Shown here: in pieces, positions 19,011 to 28,489 of the stretch
How the letters are laid out: every line of letters starts with the position of its first letter
Numbering within the stretch: the first letter of the stretch is position 1
Source: Lachnospiraceae bacterium
GTDB lineage: Bacteria > Bacillota > Clostridia > Lachnospirales > Lachnospiraceae
Direction: 5' to 3'
Length of the DNA stretch: 64,000 nt
NCBI GenBank assembly: GCA_019421365.1
Contig: JAHZFJ010000002.1
Span: 186,001 to 250,000 of the forward strand
Made by a program: the position numbers and the translations under genes
The notes under the pieces: generated by a model
The model's database searches: none
What the model was told of the DNA's origin: nothing
Seen by the model: the letters and a program-made list of their open reading frames with translations, nothing else

Positions 19011-19745
19011 TTGACTAATATGGATAACCGTAGTTTAGAGAAAGCCATGGAGTTGTTCGGAAAGCTAATCGCCGGAGAAGAGGTTGGTATGAGAACATCG
19101 AAGAACGTGGAACTATATCAAGAATACCGTGATCATGCTGAAGTAGCTAATCTATTAGATACGATGTTAACCCAGATGAATCTTAAACTCTATGAATATA
19201 ATGAGACCTTATTCATTACAGCAGGGAATCAGAATCGAGTGTTTGGATATACCAATGAGGAGCTACGTCGTTTAATTGGTGTGCGTTTGAATAAGGAACT
19301 TTACCTATGCTATTTTATTATTTATCAGATTATTACGAAGTTCTATACCCAGTCAGGAACATATACGTATACGGAGTATGTGAAAATCGAAGACATTATG
19401 AAGGCAGTCGATGCAGGATTACATAATGTAATAGAGGGCATGGAGCAGTTTCGATTGAATGAAATAGAAGAGAATAGCTTTGAAGCAATTGCTAACCTAT
19501 GGGATGAACTTCCTAGTGTTGCTAATGAAGAGAATATGAGTGGGAAGGCATCGAGAGGTTCAAGATATGGATATATGAAGCTTGTGTTCAACTTCTTATT
19601 GTCACAATCCTTATTCCTTGAGATGGAAGAACGTTATTATATAACCGATCGTTTCCGTGTTGTTATAACGAGATATTTTGAAGAAGAGCGTGGCCGCTTG
19701 TATGATATTTTGACAAAGGAGGACGACGACAATGCCTCATATTAA
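19011..19745 (+). CDS. Condensin small winged-helix subunit (MukE/MksE/JetB-like)
   Basis: The 244-residue protein lies between the kleisin-like and SMC-like genes, the position of MukE/MksE/JetB. It has no enzyme motif. It reads as paired winged-helix domains with VANLLDTMLTQMNLKLYEYN, FGYTNEELRRLIGVRLNKEL and a C-terminal FFLLSQ-like helical region and ITDRFRVVITRYFEEERG. Its start is either TTG, five bases after AGGAAGGAG, or an ATG three codons later. It starts one base after the stop of the upstream gene and overlaps the SMC gene by 14 bases, so the three are clearly one translationally coupled operon. Confidence 0.65.
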   Translation: MTNMDNRSLEKAMELFGKLIAGEEVGMRTSKNVELYQEYRDHAEVANLLDTMLTQMNLKLYEYNETLFITAGNQNRVFGYTNEELRRLIGVRLNKELYLCYFIIYQIITKFYTQSGTYTYTEYVKIEDIMKAVDAGLHNVIEGMEQFRLNEIEENSFEAIANLWDELPSVANEENMSGKASRGSRYGYMKLVFNFLLSQSLFLEMEERYYITDRFRVVITRYFEEERGRLYDILTKEDDDNASY

Positions 19746-22700
19746 CAGATTGCGTGTAAACAATGTTAAATACAATTTCGGTACTCAGTATTATGATGAT
19801 TTCATGATGAAGCCATACGGTAAGAATATGTTATATGACCTTGCAAATGGTGGTGGTAAGAGTGTACTTATGTTGCTGTTGTTGCAGACTGTGATACCAA
19901 ATTGTACGCTAGATGATAAACAACCGGTGGAGAAGCTATTCCGTACCGCTGGGGGGAGTTCAACAATTCATTCCTTGATTGAGTGGAAGTTAAATGATAA
20001 TAATATAAAAGATGATTTTCAGTACATGACAACAGGTTTCTGTGCGAAAAAAGGTACAGCACAGGAGGAGAAGGATACAGCTTCTATTGATTATTTCAAT
20101 TATTGTATCTTCTACCGTGAATACAATGAGAATGATATTCGTAATTTGCCACTTATTAATGAGAACGAGCGAATTACGTATTCAGGGCTTAAGCAGTATC
20201 TGAAAGAATTACAGAGAAATCCTGGACTTCGTGTAGAAGTGTTTGATCGAAAGGGAGAGTACCAACAATTCATTAGTAATTATGGAATCTATGAAAGTGA
20301 ATGGGAGATCATTCGTGGAATTAATAAGACGGAAGGTCATGTTCGTACGTATTTTGAAACAAATTATAAGACAACTCGTAAGGTAGTAGAAGACCTTCTG
20401 ATTGAAGAGATTATCCAGAAATCCTATAATCGTTATTTAGAAGGTGGGAATGACAGCTCTGGCGGTGGTGAAAAGAACAGTGATGACTCCATGGCAACCA
20501 CATTACTTAATATCAAGGATAAATTGATTGAGTTATCACAAAAGAAGGCGGCAGTTAATCTCTATGATCGTCAGACTGAGATTATTGATGGATTAAAAGA
20601 GAGACTAAGTATACTTGACCATGTCTATACAAGAGATAGAGAATTAAAGACGAAGTTACACCAAGCTTATAATTATAATGAGAAATGTATTGCAAGTAAA
20701 CAAGCACATTTTGAACAGCTTTGTAAGGAAGCAGATGAATTAGATCGTAAGGTGAAACAACTTGAGATTATTGTAGAAGCGGCGAAACTCCAAAAGAACC
20801 AAACTCAACTAGAACAGATTAATCAAGAAATTACAATGCTAACACAGGAAATTCAGTTACAAGAAGATTTGTTAGTACGTAAGCAAAATGAAATCTCGTT
20901 AAAAGAGAGTATGAACGATTATCTTGAGTATTTAAGGGAGAAAAGCAATCGAGATGAATTGCAGGAGTCGTTAGAAGCGATTAAAGGTGGAAGTAAAGTT
21001 GAGGCTAAGGAACTGAATCAACTGGCTTTTAATAAAAAGATTCTTATGGATAAGAAGGTTGAGGAGTTAGAAACTGTAAAGGTTGAACTTCTGGATAAGC
21101 TGAAAGAAGCGGAGGAAGTTCTAACTGATTCGATCGAAGAGGAAAGAAATCTTGATATTGAAAAAGCTATCAAAGAGAATGCATTTACAGTGGCAAAAGA
21201 GAAGGTTGTATCATTACAACAGAAGTTGAACCAGATGCGTAAGAATGTAAGCCTCTTATTCTTTGAGGAGATTACAGAGGCGATTAAGCAAGTAGAAGAA
21301 GAAAACAAGACTTCTGAAGAAAAGTTACAAGAGGTTAAACAGGCACTAGACGATTGTTTAGAAACAATGCGTGTGCTTAAAACGAGCCTACAAATCAAAG
21401 AAGAGAAGAAGTTAAGGCTGACTACAACAATTAAGGAATGTGAGGACTGGATTGAGGGTTATAACGTACGTCAAGTAAATTATGAGAAGTTATTAGAAGT
21501 ATATCATATTGTATCCAAAGAGAATTGTTTGCAAGAGTTAGAGGAGCAGTATAGGGAACTTATAGCAAAGCTACTCAAAAGTAAAGAGCGTATTCAGATA
21601 AATGAAAGATATCTGACACAACTCGCGGAGAGAAATCTTGACGTAGAGAGTGAAGGTTTAACTAAGGTAAAAGAATACTTAGAGAAAAGATACAAAGACA
21701 AGGTAATGACGGGAACTGCGTACCTTCACACATTACCTGAAAAGGAAAGAGAACGTATCTTACGTAAGATTCCGGTTCTACCATATGCATTAATTATTAT
21801 GGAAGATTATGAGTCGTTATTAGAAGACCGTTATTTTAGTCGTAAGGATTTTGGTGCGTATGCAATACCGATTCTTAATCTAGAGGAAATCAAGCAAGGA
21901 AGTATTAGCTTATCTAAGAAATCTATAACCTTCGCGATGAAAGAAGAAGAGTTATTCTACCGTGAAGAGCGTATGGCAAGGGAAGAGAGCATTGTTCGTG
22001 GGGAAATAGAAGAAGAAAAAGAACTTCTAAGAAAGTTAGAACAGCAAGAAGAAATCCTCAAAAAGGATATGGACAAAATTCGCTTTTATCTTAATCAAGA
22101 TAGGGAAAAATGCGTGGAAGTAGAGCAGAGTCATAAGCAGTGCAAGTTAGAGCTTTCGTCTTTATTAGAGGAAATCCTTGAGTTTGCGGCTGATTATACG
22201 AAGAGAGAACAATCTGTGAAGGAGATGTCTGATGAAATCGCTAGCATCTCTGCAAAGATGGAAGAGAATGAACAAGAGCGTGTACGTCTAGTAGAAATCG
22301 CAACAGTAGATGCAAGGAAGCGTGAACTAGAAGAGGAAAGTACAGAACTACGCAATGAGTGCGATGAATTACAAAGACGTTACGAGAGAATCTGTGAGCT
22401 ACGTGACGAGTGGAAGACAAAACACGACCAGTGGGCAATGCAAGTGGATTCTGTGGATAAACAACTAGAATTTTGCAAAGAGCAGTGGACAACTCTTTTT
22501 CTTCCGTACTATAAAGAGGGAGTATTCGATGTACTCTCCTTATCGGAAGAGGACTTAGATGCAAGATTCTTGGGTAAGAAAGATGCATTCGAGAAAGAAT
22601 ATAGTGATTTGAGTGATAAAGAACGTCTTCTCAATTCGTATATCAATGCCATGAATCGAAGTTTGAAAGCAATAGCAAAACGTAAGATTAGTTTAGCCAC

Positions 22701-24150
22701 ATTAGAAGAGATGAAGAATAATCACTCTTTAGTCGCTATAAGTGACGATATCATGCAGAGCGAGAATGCTGATTACGTTCATAGGGAAACAATTCTTATA
22801 GGTTTACGCGAAAGAATGGAAGAAAAGAAAGCGTTGATGCATCAATTAGATGGTAAAGTAGAACAAGCAAGATATGCCGCAGAAGAAAAATTCGGTGAAG
22901 CATTCAAAGAGACGCTGCTAAGAATAACAGCAGATATGAACATCGAGGAACAAAAGGCTGCTCTTTTGGTTATGATGCAGAAAAAGCAGAATATGAAAGA
23001 AGGGTTCGTTCTTAGTGAAAGAGCGATCAAGATTTGTGAGAATGCCAAAGATGATATGGAGAGAATCTATCGTCAGATGGAACTTGCTAAAGCAACAGAG
23101 GTTGAAAGTCTTGAAATCAATGATATAGAAGGTTTTGTGAAGTCGATTTCTAAAGATTTAGAGTCCATATCAAAAGACACGAATAGAAAACGTGATGAAT
23201 TCTACCAGCTATTACAAAAGACTGCTCAGACATTAGAACTTCTAAAGGCCTATGAACTTGCATCGGAGTTACGTACTGCAGTTACGGTACCTAAAACCAT
23301 AGAGGAGTCGAATGAGCTAAAAGAGAATCTAACGGGTGTTTGTGATTGTATTCGTTTGGAGAGACAGCGTATTGAACAAGGTCTTGAGGATATGGAGAGA
23401 ATTAAGCAAAGCTTTGAAAATCAATGTTTACAACGTTGCAATAATGTGAAAGCGGCATTAGAACGCCTACCAAAACTTTCGAAGATTATATTAGATAATG
23501 AACAGATTCAGATGATTGGTCTAAATATCCCATATGTGAATGAGGAATTACAAGGTCAGAGAATGTCAGACTATATTGATACAATTGTTGCTGGTGCTGA
23601 TAAGTATGAGTCGCCGAATGAAAAGATTAAGTATATCAGGGATTCCTTATCTCTAAAACGCCTCTTTGCAGTTATTGTAACGGACATGAATCGAATCAAG
23701 TTGACGTTATATAAGAGAGAGCGTATTAAAGAACAAAGTAGACACTTGCGTTATGAAGAAGCTGTAGGTAGTACGGGACAATCTCAAGGTATCTATATAC
23801 AGTTTTTAATTGCAATCATTAACTACATTACGTATATGAATTCCGGTAATATCGATAATAAAGGCCTTAGAAAAGTTATCTTTATTGATAACCCATTCGG
23901 TGCGGCAAAAGACGTTTACATCTGGGAACCAATCTTCGAGTTATTGAAGATGAATCAAGTACAGTTAATCGTACCGGCAAGAGGAACAACTCCTGCTATA
24001 ACAGGTAAGTTCGATGTGAATTATATATTAGGACAATGTTTAAATGATAAGAAACAACAAACTGTAGTAGTGGATTACCATAGCAATGTAGATACGGCGG
24101 AGATGGAATACATTCCACTTCAATATGAACAGACAAGTTTATTCGAATAA
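19732..24150 (+). CDS. SMC-like condensin ATPase (MukB/MksB/JetC-like)
   Basis: The 1472-residue protein has a split ABC ATPase joined by long coiled coils. The N-terminal head has RLRVNNVKYNFG and a Walker A-like LANGGGKS with K43-S44. Coiled coil occupies about 290-640 and 750-1240, broken by a hinge-like segment (about 640-745; PYALIIMEDYESLLEDRYF). The C-terminal head has signature GSTGQSQG (1346-1353) and Walker B VIFIDNPFG, where D1386 is followed by N1387 instead of the catalytic glutamate. The first Walker A glycine is also replaced. The start has AAAGGAGG. Expected role: ATP-dependent DNA loop handling, for chromosome organisation or plasmid defence. No JetD-type TOPRIM nuclease gene follows. 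Confidence 0.75.
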   Translation: MPHINRLRVNNVKYNFGTQYYDDFMMKPYGKNMLYDLANGGGKSVLMLLLLQTVIPNCTLDDKQPVEKLFRTAGGSSTIHSLIEWKLNDNNIKDDFQYMTTGFCAKKGTAQEEKDTASIDYFNYCIFYREYNENDIRNLPLINENERITYSGLKQYLKELQRNPGLRVEVFDRKGEYQQFISNYGIYESEWEIIRGINKTEGHVRTYFETNYKTTRKVVEDLLIEEIIQKSYNRYLEGGNDSSGGGEKNSDDSMATTLLNIKDKLIELSQKKAAVNLYDRQTEIIDGLKERLSILDHVYTRDRELKTKLHQAYNYNEKCIASKQAHFEQLCKEADELDRKVKQLEIIVEAAKLQKNQTQLEQINQEITMLTQEIQLQEDLLVRKQNEISLKESMNDYLEYLREKSNRDELQESLEAIKGGSKVEAKELNQLAFNKKILMDKKVEELETVKVELLDKLKEAEEVLTDSIEEERNLDIEKAIKENAFTVAKEKVVSLQQKLNQMRKNVSLLFFEEITEAIKQVEEENKTSEEKLQEVKQALDDCLETMRVLKTSLQIKEEKKLRLTTTIKECEDWIEGYNVRQVNYEKLLEVYHIVSKENCLQELEEQYRELIAKLLKSKERIQINERYLTQLAERNLDVESEGLTKVKEYLEKRYKDKVMTGTAYLHTLPEKERERILRKIPVLPYALIIMEDYESLLEDRYFSRKDFGAYAIPILNLEEIKQGSISLSKKSITFAMKEEELFYREERMAREESIVRGEIEEEKELLRKLEQQEEILKKDMDKIRFYLNQDREKCVEVEQSHKQCKLELSSLLEEILEFAADYTKREQSVKEMSDEIASISAKMEENEQERVRLVEIATVDARKRELEEESTELRNECDELQRRYERICELRDEWKTKHDQWAMQVDSVDKQLEFCKEQWTTLFLPYYKEGVFDVLSLSEEDLDARFLGKKDAFEKEYSDLSDKERLLNSYINAMNRSLKAIAKRKISLATLEEMKNNHSLVAISDDIMQSENADYVHRETILIGLRERMEEKKALMHQLDGKVEQARYAAEEKFGEAFKETLLRITADMNIEEQKAALLVMMQKKQNMKEGFVLSERAIKICENAKDDMERIYRQMELAKATEVESLEINDIEGFVKSISKDLESISKDTNRKRDEFYQLLQKTAQTLELLKAYELASELRTAVTVPKTIEESNELKENLTGVCDCIRLERQRIEQGLEDMERIKQSFENQCLQRCNNVKAALERLPKLSKIILDNEQIQMIGLNIPYVNEELQGQRMSDYIDTIVAGADKYESPNEKIKYIRDSLSLKRLFAVIVTDMNRIKLTLYKRERIKEQSRHLRYEEAVGSTGQSQGIYIQFLIAIINYITYMNSGNIDNKGLRKVIFIDNPFGAAKDVYIWEPIFELLKMNQVQLIVPARGTTPAITGKFDVNYILGQCLNDKKQQTVVVDYHSNVDTAEMEYIPLQYEQTSLFE

Positions 24151-24159
24151 AATGGTATC

Positions 24160-24189
24160 TTGTCTTATACAGAATAAAAATGCTATAAT
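24160..24189 (+). promoter_or_regulatory. Promoter for the TPR/AAA gene
   Basis: TTGTCT and TATAAT with an 18-base spacer lie just after the SMC-like gene. The ~140-base leader that follows contains a five-codon ATG...TAG frame after AAGGAGAACT and a small hairpin TAGTAG/CTACTA. Confidence 0.6.
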
Positions 24190-24330
24190 AGCAAGGAGAA
24201 CTATGAAATATGAAAAATAGTAGCGTTATTACTACTATACAACGATAGACGTAACAACGTGGAACGGGTATAGTGATTATACTAGTTGACTGGTAGGATG
24301 TTCTGCGGTTTGCATATGGAGGTGCGGTAA

Positions 24331-26436
24331 ATGGAACGTTATGCTTCCAGTCTTAAGATGAAAGAAATAAAGAAGCTTGCACAGGATAAGCAGTACCTGA
24401 AAGCAATTAAGATTCTTGGATCAATGAATGTTGATAAGATTAGGAACATGTCTGATTTGTCTGTTATTGCAGAAATTCTTATTCACAATGATGAATATGA
24501 AGATGCTATGGAGATTTTATTAAGAATCTACGAAAAATCCTGTACGAGAAGAATAGTTGAACAGTTAGTTGATTTGTCAATTAAGATGAAGAATATGGAG
24601 GAAACAAAGGAGTTCTATAATGAGTATCTAAGAATTGCTCCTAGAGATCCATATCGTTTGGTATTGCGCTATAAAATAGAAAAAGCGAATCACACGCCTT
24701 ATGCACAGCGAATCATTACACTGGAACAGCTAAAGCAAGAAGATTATATGGAAGAGTGGGCCTATGAACTTGCTAAATTATATCATAAAACAGGACAAGT
24801 AGATAAATGTGTAGATGAATGTAGTGATATCATTCTATGGTTTGGACAAGGAATTGTGGTTGAGAAAGCACGTTTATTAAAGGAACATTACACAAGTGGA
24901 TTTAATATTACTGACAATCTGAAGCCTGGAGAATTTGATGCTACTAGGAGCCTAGAAGAAGTAATTAAGCAAGTGAAAAGGCAAAGAGGTGTAGTAATGC
25001 CGGCTACTGCAGAACCTGCAGAAGTGGAAATGGAACCTTTGGTTAAGGAAGATGTAGAGGATTCAAAACCTGTGGAGAGTGAATCTACGGCTGAAGAAAT
25101 TCAGCCTATATATCAGGAACAACAGCCAGCAATAGAAGAATCGCCAGAAACTTTATTGGAATCAAATTATCTTCTCACGCCAGAGATAGTTAAAGAGGTT
25201 AGAGCTCGTGTGAATGTGCTTGACAATCCAGTTACTGATACTGAAACTGAAGTGAAAGTAGAAGTAAAAGAAGAAATAAAAGAAGTAGTTGAAGCAGAAA
25301 GCGAATTGGGAACAGTAGCAGAATCAGTAAAACCATATGATTCTGAGGAAGATATGCCTACAGGGAAATCGCAACAACTTAATGAGGTTGATGCTAAAGA
25401 AGAAAAACTATTAGTAGAAGAAAAGTTGCTAGAAGAAGAAAAACTACTTAAGGAAGAAAAAGAAGAATCTACAAAAGAATTAGCTGAAGAATTAAGGGAA
25501 GGCTTAACAGATGAAGCCTCTGTCACATCAGAACTTAAGGAGACACAAGAAACCGAAGCGGTAGATATTCTCACTGGAGAAGAGTTGCAGAAGATGAAGA
25601 ACAGAATGCAACAATTACAAGACTATGAAGTTGCTAAGACATATCGTCATGATTCACATGATATCTATGAAGATGGCGAAAACACATATGCATATGGTAT
25701 TAATTTGAATACTATTTTTCAAAACTTCATTAAGAATGAATCAATTAAACAACAACTGATTTCTATATTAGAAAACATGGATAATAGCAAGCGAAGCAAT
25801 AACTTTATGGTTTGTGGAGATATTCAAACTGGTAAAACTTCGTTAGCAAGAGCTATCGCCATTGCAATGTGGAAATTAAACCGTATTCCAACGAAAAAGG
25901 TTGCTAAGATTAGTGCATCGAAGTTAAATCAAATTAATTTGATTGAGAAGATGGATCAATTAAAAGATGGATCTGTAGTTATAGAGAATGCAAGTTTATT
26001 GAATGCCGGTACGGTTAAATCAATTATTCAGATGATTGAACATTATGATGGAAGAATTCTTGTGTTGTTTGAGGACACTACAAGAAATATGGAAGAATTA
26101 ATGATGAGAGAAGAAGAGCTTCGTACCTTTTTCACACATCGAATTATAATACCACGTTATAATGCACAGGATATAACGGAGTTTGCTTATAGTATGGTAA
26201 AACAACAAGAATATGAAGTAGCAGAAGATTCAAGAGAATATTTTGCAGATAAGATAGAGCAAATCTGTCGTGTAACACCGAATACAGAGCAGCTTACAAA
26301 AGTTAAAGTTTATGTAGGCGAATTAATTAAGAAAGCCGAAACTAGAAACATGTTTATAATAATGAAACAAGCAAAAGAAGGAAAGTTCTCGCAAAAAGTA
26401 ACCAATGTTATAACAATCGATGATATCATCAATTAG
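24331..26436 (+). CDS. TPR repeats plus CbxX/SpoVK-like AAA+ domain, degenerate Walker B
   Basis: Residues ~1-190 of this 701-residue protein are TPR-like helical hairpins (YLKAIKILGSMNV, EDAMEILLRIYEKS). Residues ~200-425 are acidic, low complexity and probably disordered, including EEKLL repeats. Residues ~440-701 form an AAA+ domain: Walker A GDIQTGKT at 496-503, then DGSVVIENASLL aligning with the usual hhhhDE segment but reading EN, and FFTHRIIIPRYNAQDITEFA, which matches the arginine-finger and post-sensor region of CbxX/SpoVK-type ATPases. With the Walker B acids replaced, hydrolysis may be weak. The start follows GGAGGTGCGGTAA. A link with the condensin operon upstream is possible but not shown. 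Confidence 0.65.
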   Translation: MERYASSLKMKEIKKLAQDKQYLKAIKILGSMNVDKIRNMSDLSVIAEILIHNDEYEDAMEILLRIYEKSCTRRIVEQLVDLSIKMKNMEETKEFYNEYLRIAPRDPYRLVLRYKIEKANHTPYAQRIITLEQLKQEDYMEEWAYELAKLYHKTGQVDKCVDECSDIILWFGQGIVVEKARLLKEHYTSGFNITDNLKPGEFDATRSLEEVIKQVKRQRGVVMPATAEPAEVEMEPLVKEDVEDSKPVESESTAEEIQPIYQEQQPAIEESPETLLESNYLLTPEIVKEVRARVNVLDNPVTDTETEVKVEVKEEIKEVVEAESELGTVAESVKPYDSEEDMPTGKSQQLNEVDAKEEKLLVEEKLLEEEKLLKEEKEESTKELAEELREGLTDEASVTSELKETQETEAVDILTGEELQKMKNRMQQLQDYEVAKTYRHDSHDIYEDGENTYAYGINLNTIFQNFIKNESIKQQLISILENMDNSKRSNNFMVCGDIQTGKTSLARAIAIAMWKLNRIPTKKVAKISASKLNQINLIEKMDQLKDGSVVIENASLLNAGTVKSIIQMIEHYDGRILVLFEDTTRNMEELMMREEELRTFFTHRIIIPRYNAQDITEFAYSMVKQQEYEVAEDSREYFADKIEQICRVTPNTEQLTKVKVYVGELIKKAETRNMFIIMKQAKEGKFSQKVTNVITIDDIIN
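25399..25464 (+). repeat. Short in-frame EEKLL coding repeat
   Basis: Three imperfect ~18-base units encode [L/V/E]EEKLL motifs inside the acidic linker of the TPR/AAA protein. It is a low-complexity linker repeat, not a mobile element. Confidence 0.6.
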
Positions 26437-26534
26437 ATGGTAGATATTGATAATAATCCATATTTAATGCATAATGCAAACATAACAATGGAAAAATGAA
26501 ATTAAAAGATTTTGCGTAATTAGAAGGAGTATTT

Positions 26535-28202
26535 ATGAGTCAAGAAGAAAAGAACAGCACAGTATATGTAATAGGACATCGAAACCCAGATACCGACTCA
26601 ATTTGTTCGGCCATTGGATATGCAGATTTAAAATGTAAATTAACTGGAGAAAAATATAAAGCAAAACGTGCGGGGCAAGTGAACTCTGAAACTAAATTTG
26701 TTCTCCATTATTTTGGAGTTAATCCACCAGGATATCTTCCTGATGTACGTACTCAAGTAAAGGATATGGAGATTAGAAAAATTCCAGCAATTGATCGTAA
26801 TATATCAATTAAACGTGCATGGGAGAAAATGAAAGAAAACAGTGTAGTTACGTTGCCAATTGTTGAGGCTGATAAACAATTAATTGGACTTATTACAATC
26901 GGTGATATCACAAAATCATATATGAATGTGTACGATAACAAGATTTTAGCTACGGCTAAGACACCTGTTGTTAATATATTGGATACATTACAAGGTGAAT
27001 TGATTGCAGGAAATCCAGAGAAAATTATTGAATCAGGAAAAGCATTAATAGCGGCAGCAAATCCAGATCTTATGGAAAGCTACATTGAAGAAGATGACAT
27101 CGTTATCTTAGGAAACCGTTATGAATCACAGTTATGTGCTATCGAGATGAATGCACAATGTATTATTGTATGTGATGGTGCACCTGTATCAAGAACCATC
27201 GCAAAATTAGCTCAGGATAAAGAATGTATCATAATTAAGACACCATATGATACGTATACAGTTGCACGTTTAGTAAACCAAAGTATGCCAATTAGTCACT
27301 TTATGAAACAAGATAATTTGATAACATTTACAACAGAAGATTTTATTGATGATATCAGAGCTGTCATGGCTAAGAAAAGACATCGTGATTTCCCTATTCT
27401 AGATAAGAAAACTGGCGAGTTTATTGGAATGATTTCTAGACGTAATTTATTAGATGCGAAGAAAAAACAATTAATTCTTATGGATCATAGTGAACGTTCT
27501 CAGGCAGTTGATGGTTTAGAAGAGGCAGATCTTCTTGAGATTATTGATCACCATCGTATTGGTAATATTGAGACGATGAGCCCAATATTCTTCCGTAATC
27601 AGCCACTTGGCTGTACTTCAACAATCGTATATCAGATGTTTGAAGAGAATAACATCCCAATTGAAAAACATATTGCAGGTTTATTATGCTCTGCAATTTT
27701 ATCAGATACATTAGTATTCCGTTCACCAACTTGTACACCAGTTGATGAAATGGCTGCTAAGAAGTTAGCTCAGATTGCTGGAATTGAGATTGAATCTTAT
27801 GCACAAGAGATGTTTACAGCAGGTAGTAACCTGTTAAGTAAGTCACCTGAAGAAATCTTTTATCAGGATTTCAAGAAATTTACTGCAGGTGAGTTAACAT
27901 TTGGTGTTGGTCAAATTACAGCTATGAACCAAGAAGAACTTGAGAAGATCAAAGACAAATTAGTGCCTTATATCGAAAAGGCATACAAAGACCATGGCGT
28001 TGAGATGATATTCTTTATGTTAACGAATATTTTGCAAGAGTCTACCGAACTTATATTCCAAGGTAATGGTGCCAAAGAAGTTGTGGCAAATGCATTTAAA
28101 GTAAGCAATCCAGATGAGAAGGTTATTCTTGAAGGGGTTGTATCTAGAAAGAAACAATTGATACCATTACTAATGATGTCTTTACAACAGGATAATAACT
28201 AA
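26535..28202 (+). CDS. ppaC: Manganese-dependent inorganic pyrophosphatase with CBS-DRTGG regulatory insert
   Basis: Family II (DHH) pyrophosphatase hydrolyses PPi to phosphate in the cytoplasm. At 555 residues it is longer than the ~310-residue basic form. The catalytic DHH domain opens with VIGHRNPDTDSICSAIGYA and resumes with IIDHHRIGN and LLCSAILSDTL. Inserted are two CBS motifs (ITIGDITKSYM and FIGMISRRNLLDAKKK) flanking a DRTGG-like segment (about 120-245). Such CBS-PPases are regulated by adenine nucleotides and diadenosine polyphosphates; this is family knowledge. The start follows AAGGAGTATTT. Confidence 0.94.
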   Translation: MSQEEKNSTVYVIGHRNPDTDSICSAIGYADLKCKLTGEKYKAKRAGQVNSETKFVLHYFGVNPPGYLPDVRTQVKDMEIRKIPAIDRNISIKRAWEKMKENSVVTLPIVEADKQLIGLITIGDITKSYMNVYDNKILATAKTPVVNILDTLQGELIAGNPEKIIESGKALIAAANPDLMESYIEEDDIVILGNRYESQLCAIEMNAQCIIVCDGAPVSRTIAKLAQDKECIIIKTPYDTYTVARLVNQSMPISHFMKQDNLITFTTEDFIDDIRAVMAKKRHRDFPILDKKTGEFIGMISRRNLLDAKKKQLILMDHSERSQAVDGLEEADLLEIIDHHRIGNIETMSPIFFRNQPLGCTSTIVYQMFEENNIPIEKHIAGLLCSAILSDTLVFRSPTCTPVDEMAAKKLAQIAGIEIESYAQEMFTAGSNLLSKSPEEIFYQDFKKFTAGELTFGVGQITAMNQEELEKIKDKLVPYIEKAYKDHGVEMIFFMLTNILQESTELIFQGNGAKEVVANAFKVSNPDEKVILEGVVSRKKQLIPLLMMSLQQDNN

Positions 28203-28226
28203 GCTTAAGAAAGCAAAGCCCTTTAC

Positions 28227-28270
28227 CGACGGCGCTAATTTAGAAATTACATTTCTTGTTAGCGCCGTCG
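28227..28270. repeat. GC-rich perfect inverted repeat without T-run
   Basis: CGACGGCGCTAA and TTAGCGCCGTCG form 12 perfect pairs; inside them AGAAAT and ATTTCT form six more. It follows the pyrophosphatase gene by ~25 bases. It is unusually GC-rich for this sequence and lacks a terminator T-run, so its role is open. Confidence 0.7.
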
Positions 28271-28418
28271 ATTTAGTGAAGTCGTCAAAAAATACTAGCT
28301 TTTCAAAAGAGTTAATTTATGATATATTTATAGTATAAGCCCATTCTTTTAGTCTGCTAAGAGACTTATAAAACAAAGCAAGTGAGAGTCCTTCTTGTGT
28401 GCGTTTTTTGATAAATTC

Positions 28419-28447
28419 TTGACTAAATAAGTAGGGTTTGTTATAAT
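28419..28447 (+). promoter_or_regulatory. SigA promoter of the extracellular electron transfer locus
   Basis: TTGACT and TATAAT have a 17-base spacer, ending about 40 bases before the ndh2 start. No other comparable promoter is obvious before the end of the cluster, so this probably drives the first genes at least. Confidence 0.75.
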
Positions 28448-28489
28448 GCATCCGATTAGGCACTTGTTAAATAGTTAAAGGAGAATACA

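Noticed and set aside
24203..24222. Five-codon frame after AAGGAGAACT in the leader of the TPR/AAA gene
   Set aside because: Too short to distinguish from chance; no conserved or regulatory pattern seen.
25399..25464. CRISPR-like short repeats
   Set aside because: Units are contiguous, in frame and without spacers; they are coding low-complexity repeats, like those at 30002 and 33615.
25167..25574. Long minus-strand open frame rich in Ser within the TPR/AAA gene
   Set aside because: It is the antisense of the acidic Glu/Lys linker; composition is explained by the plus-strand codons and it has no ribosome site.
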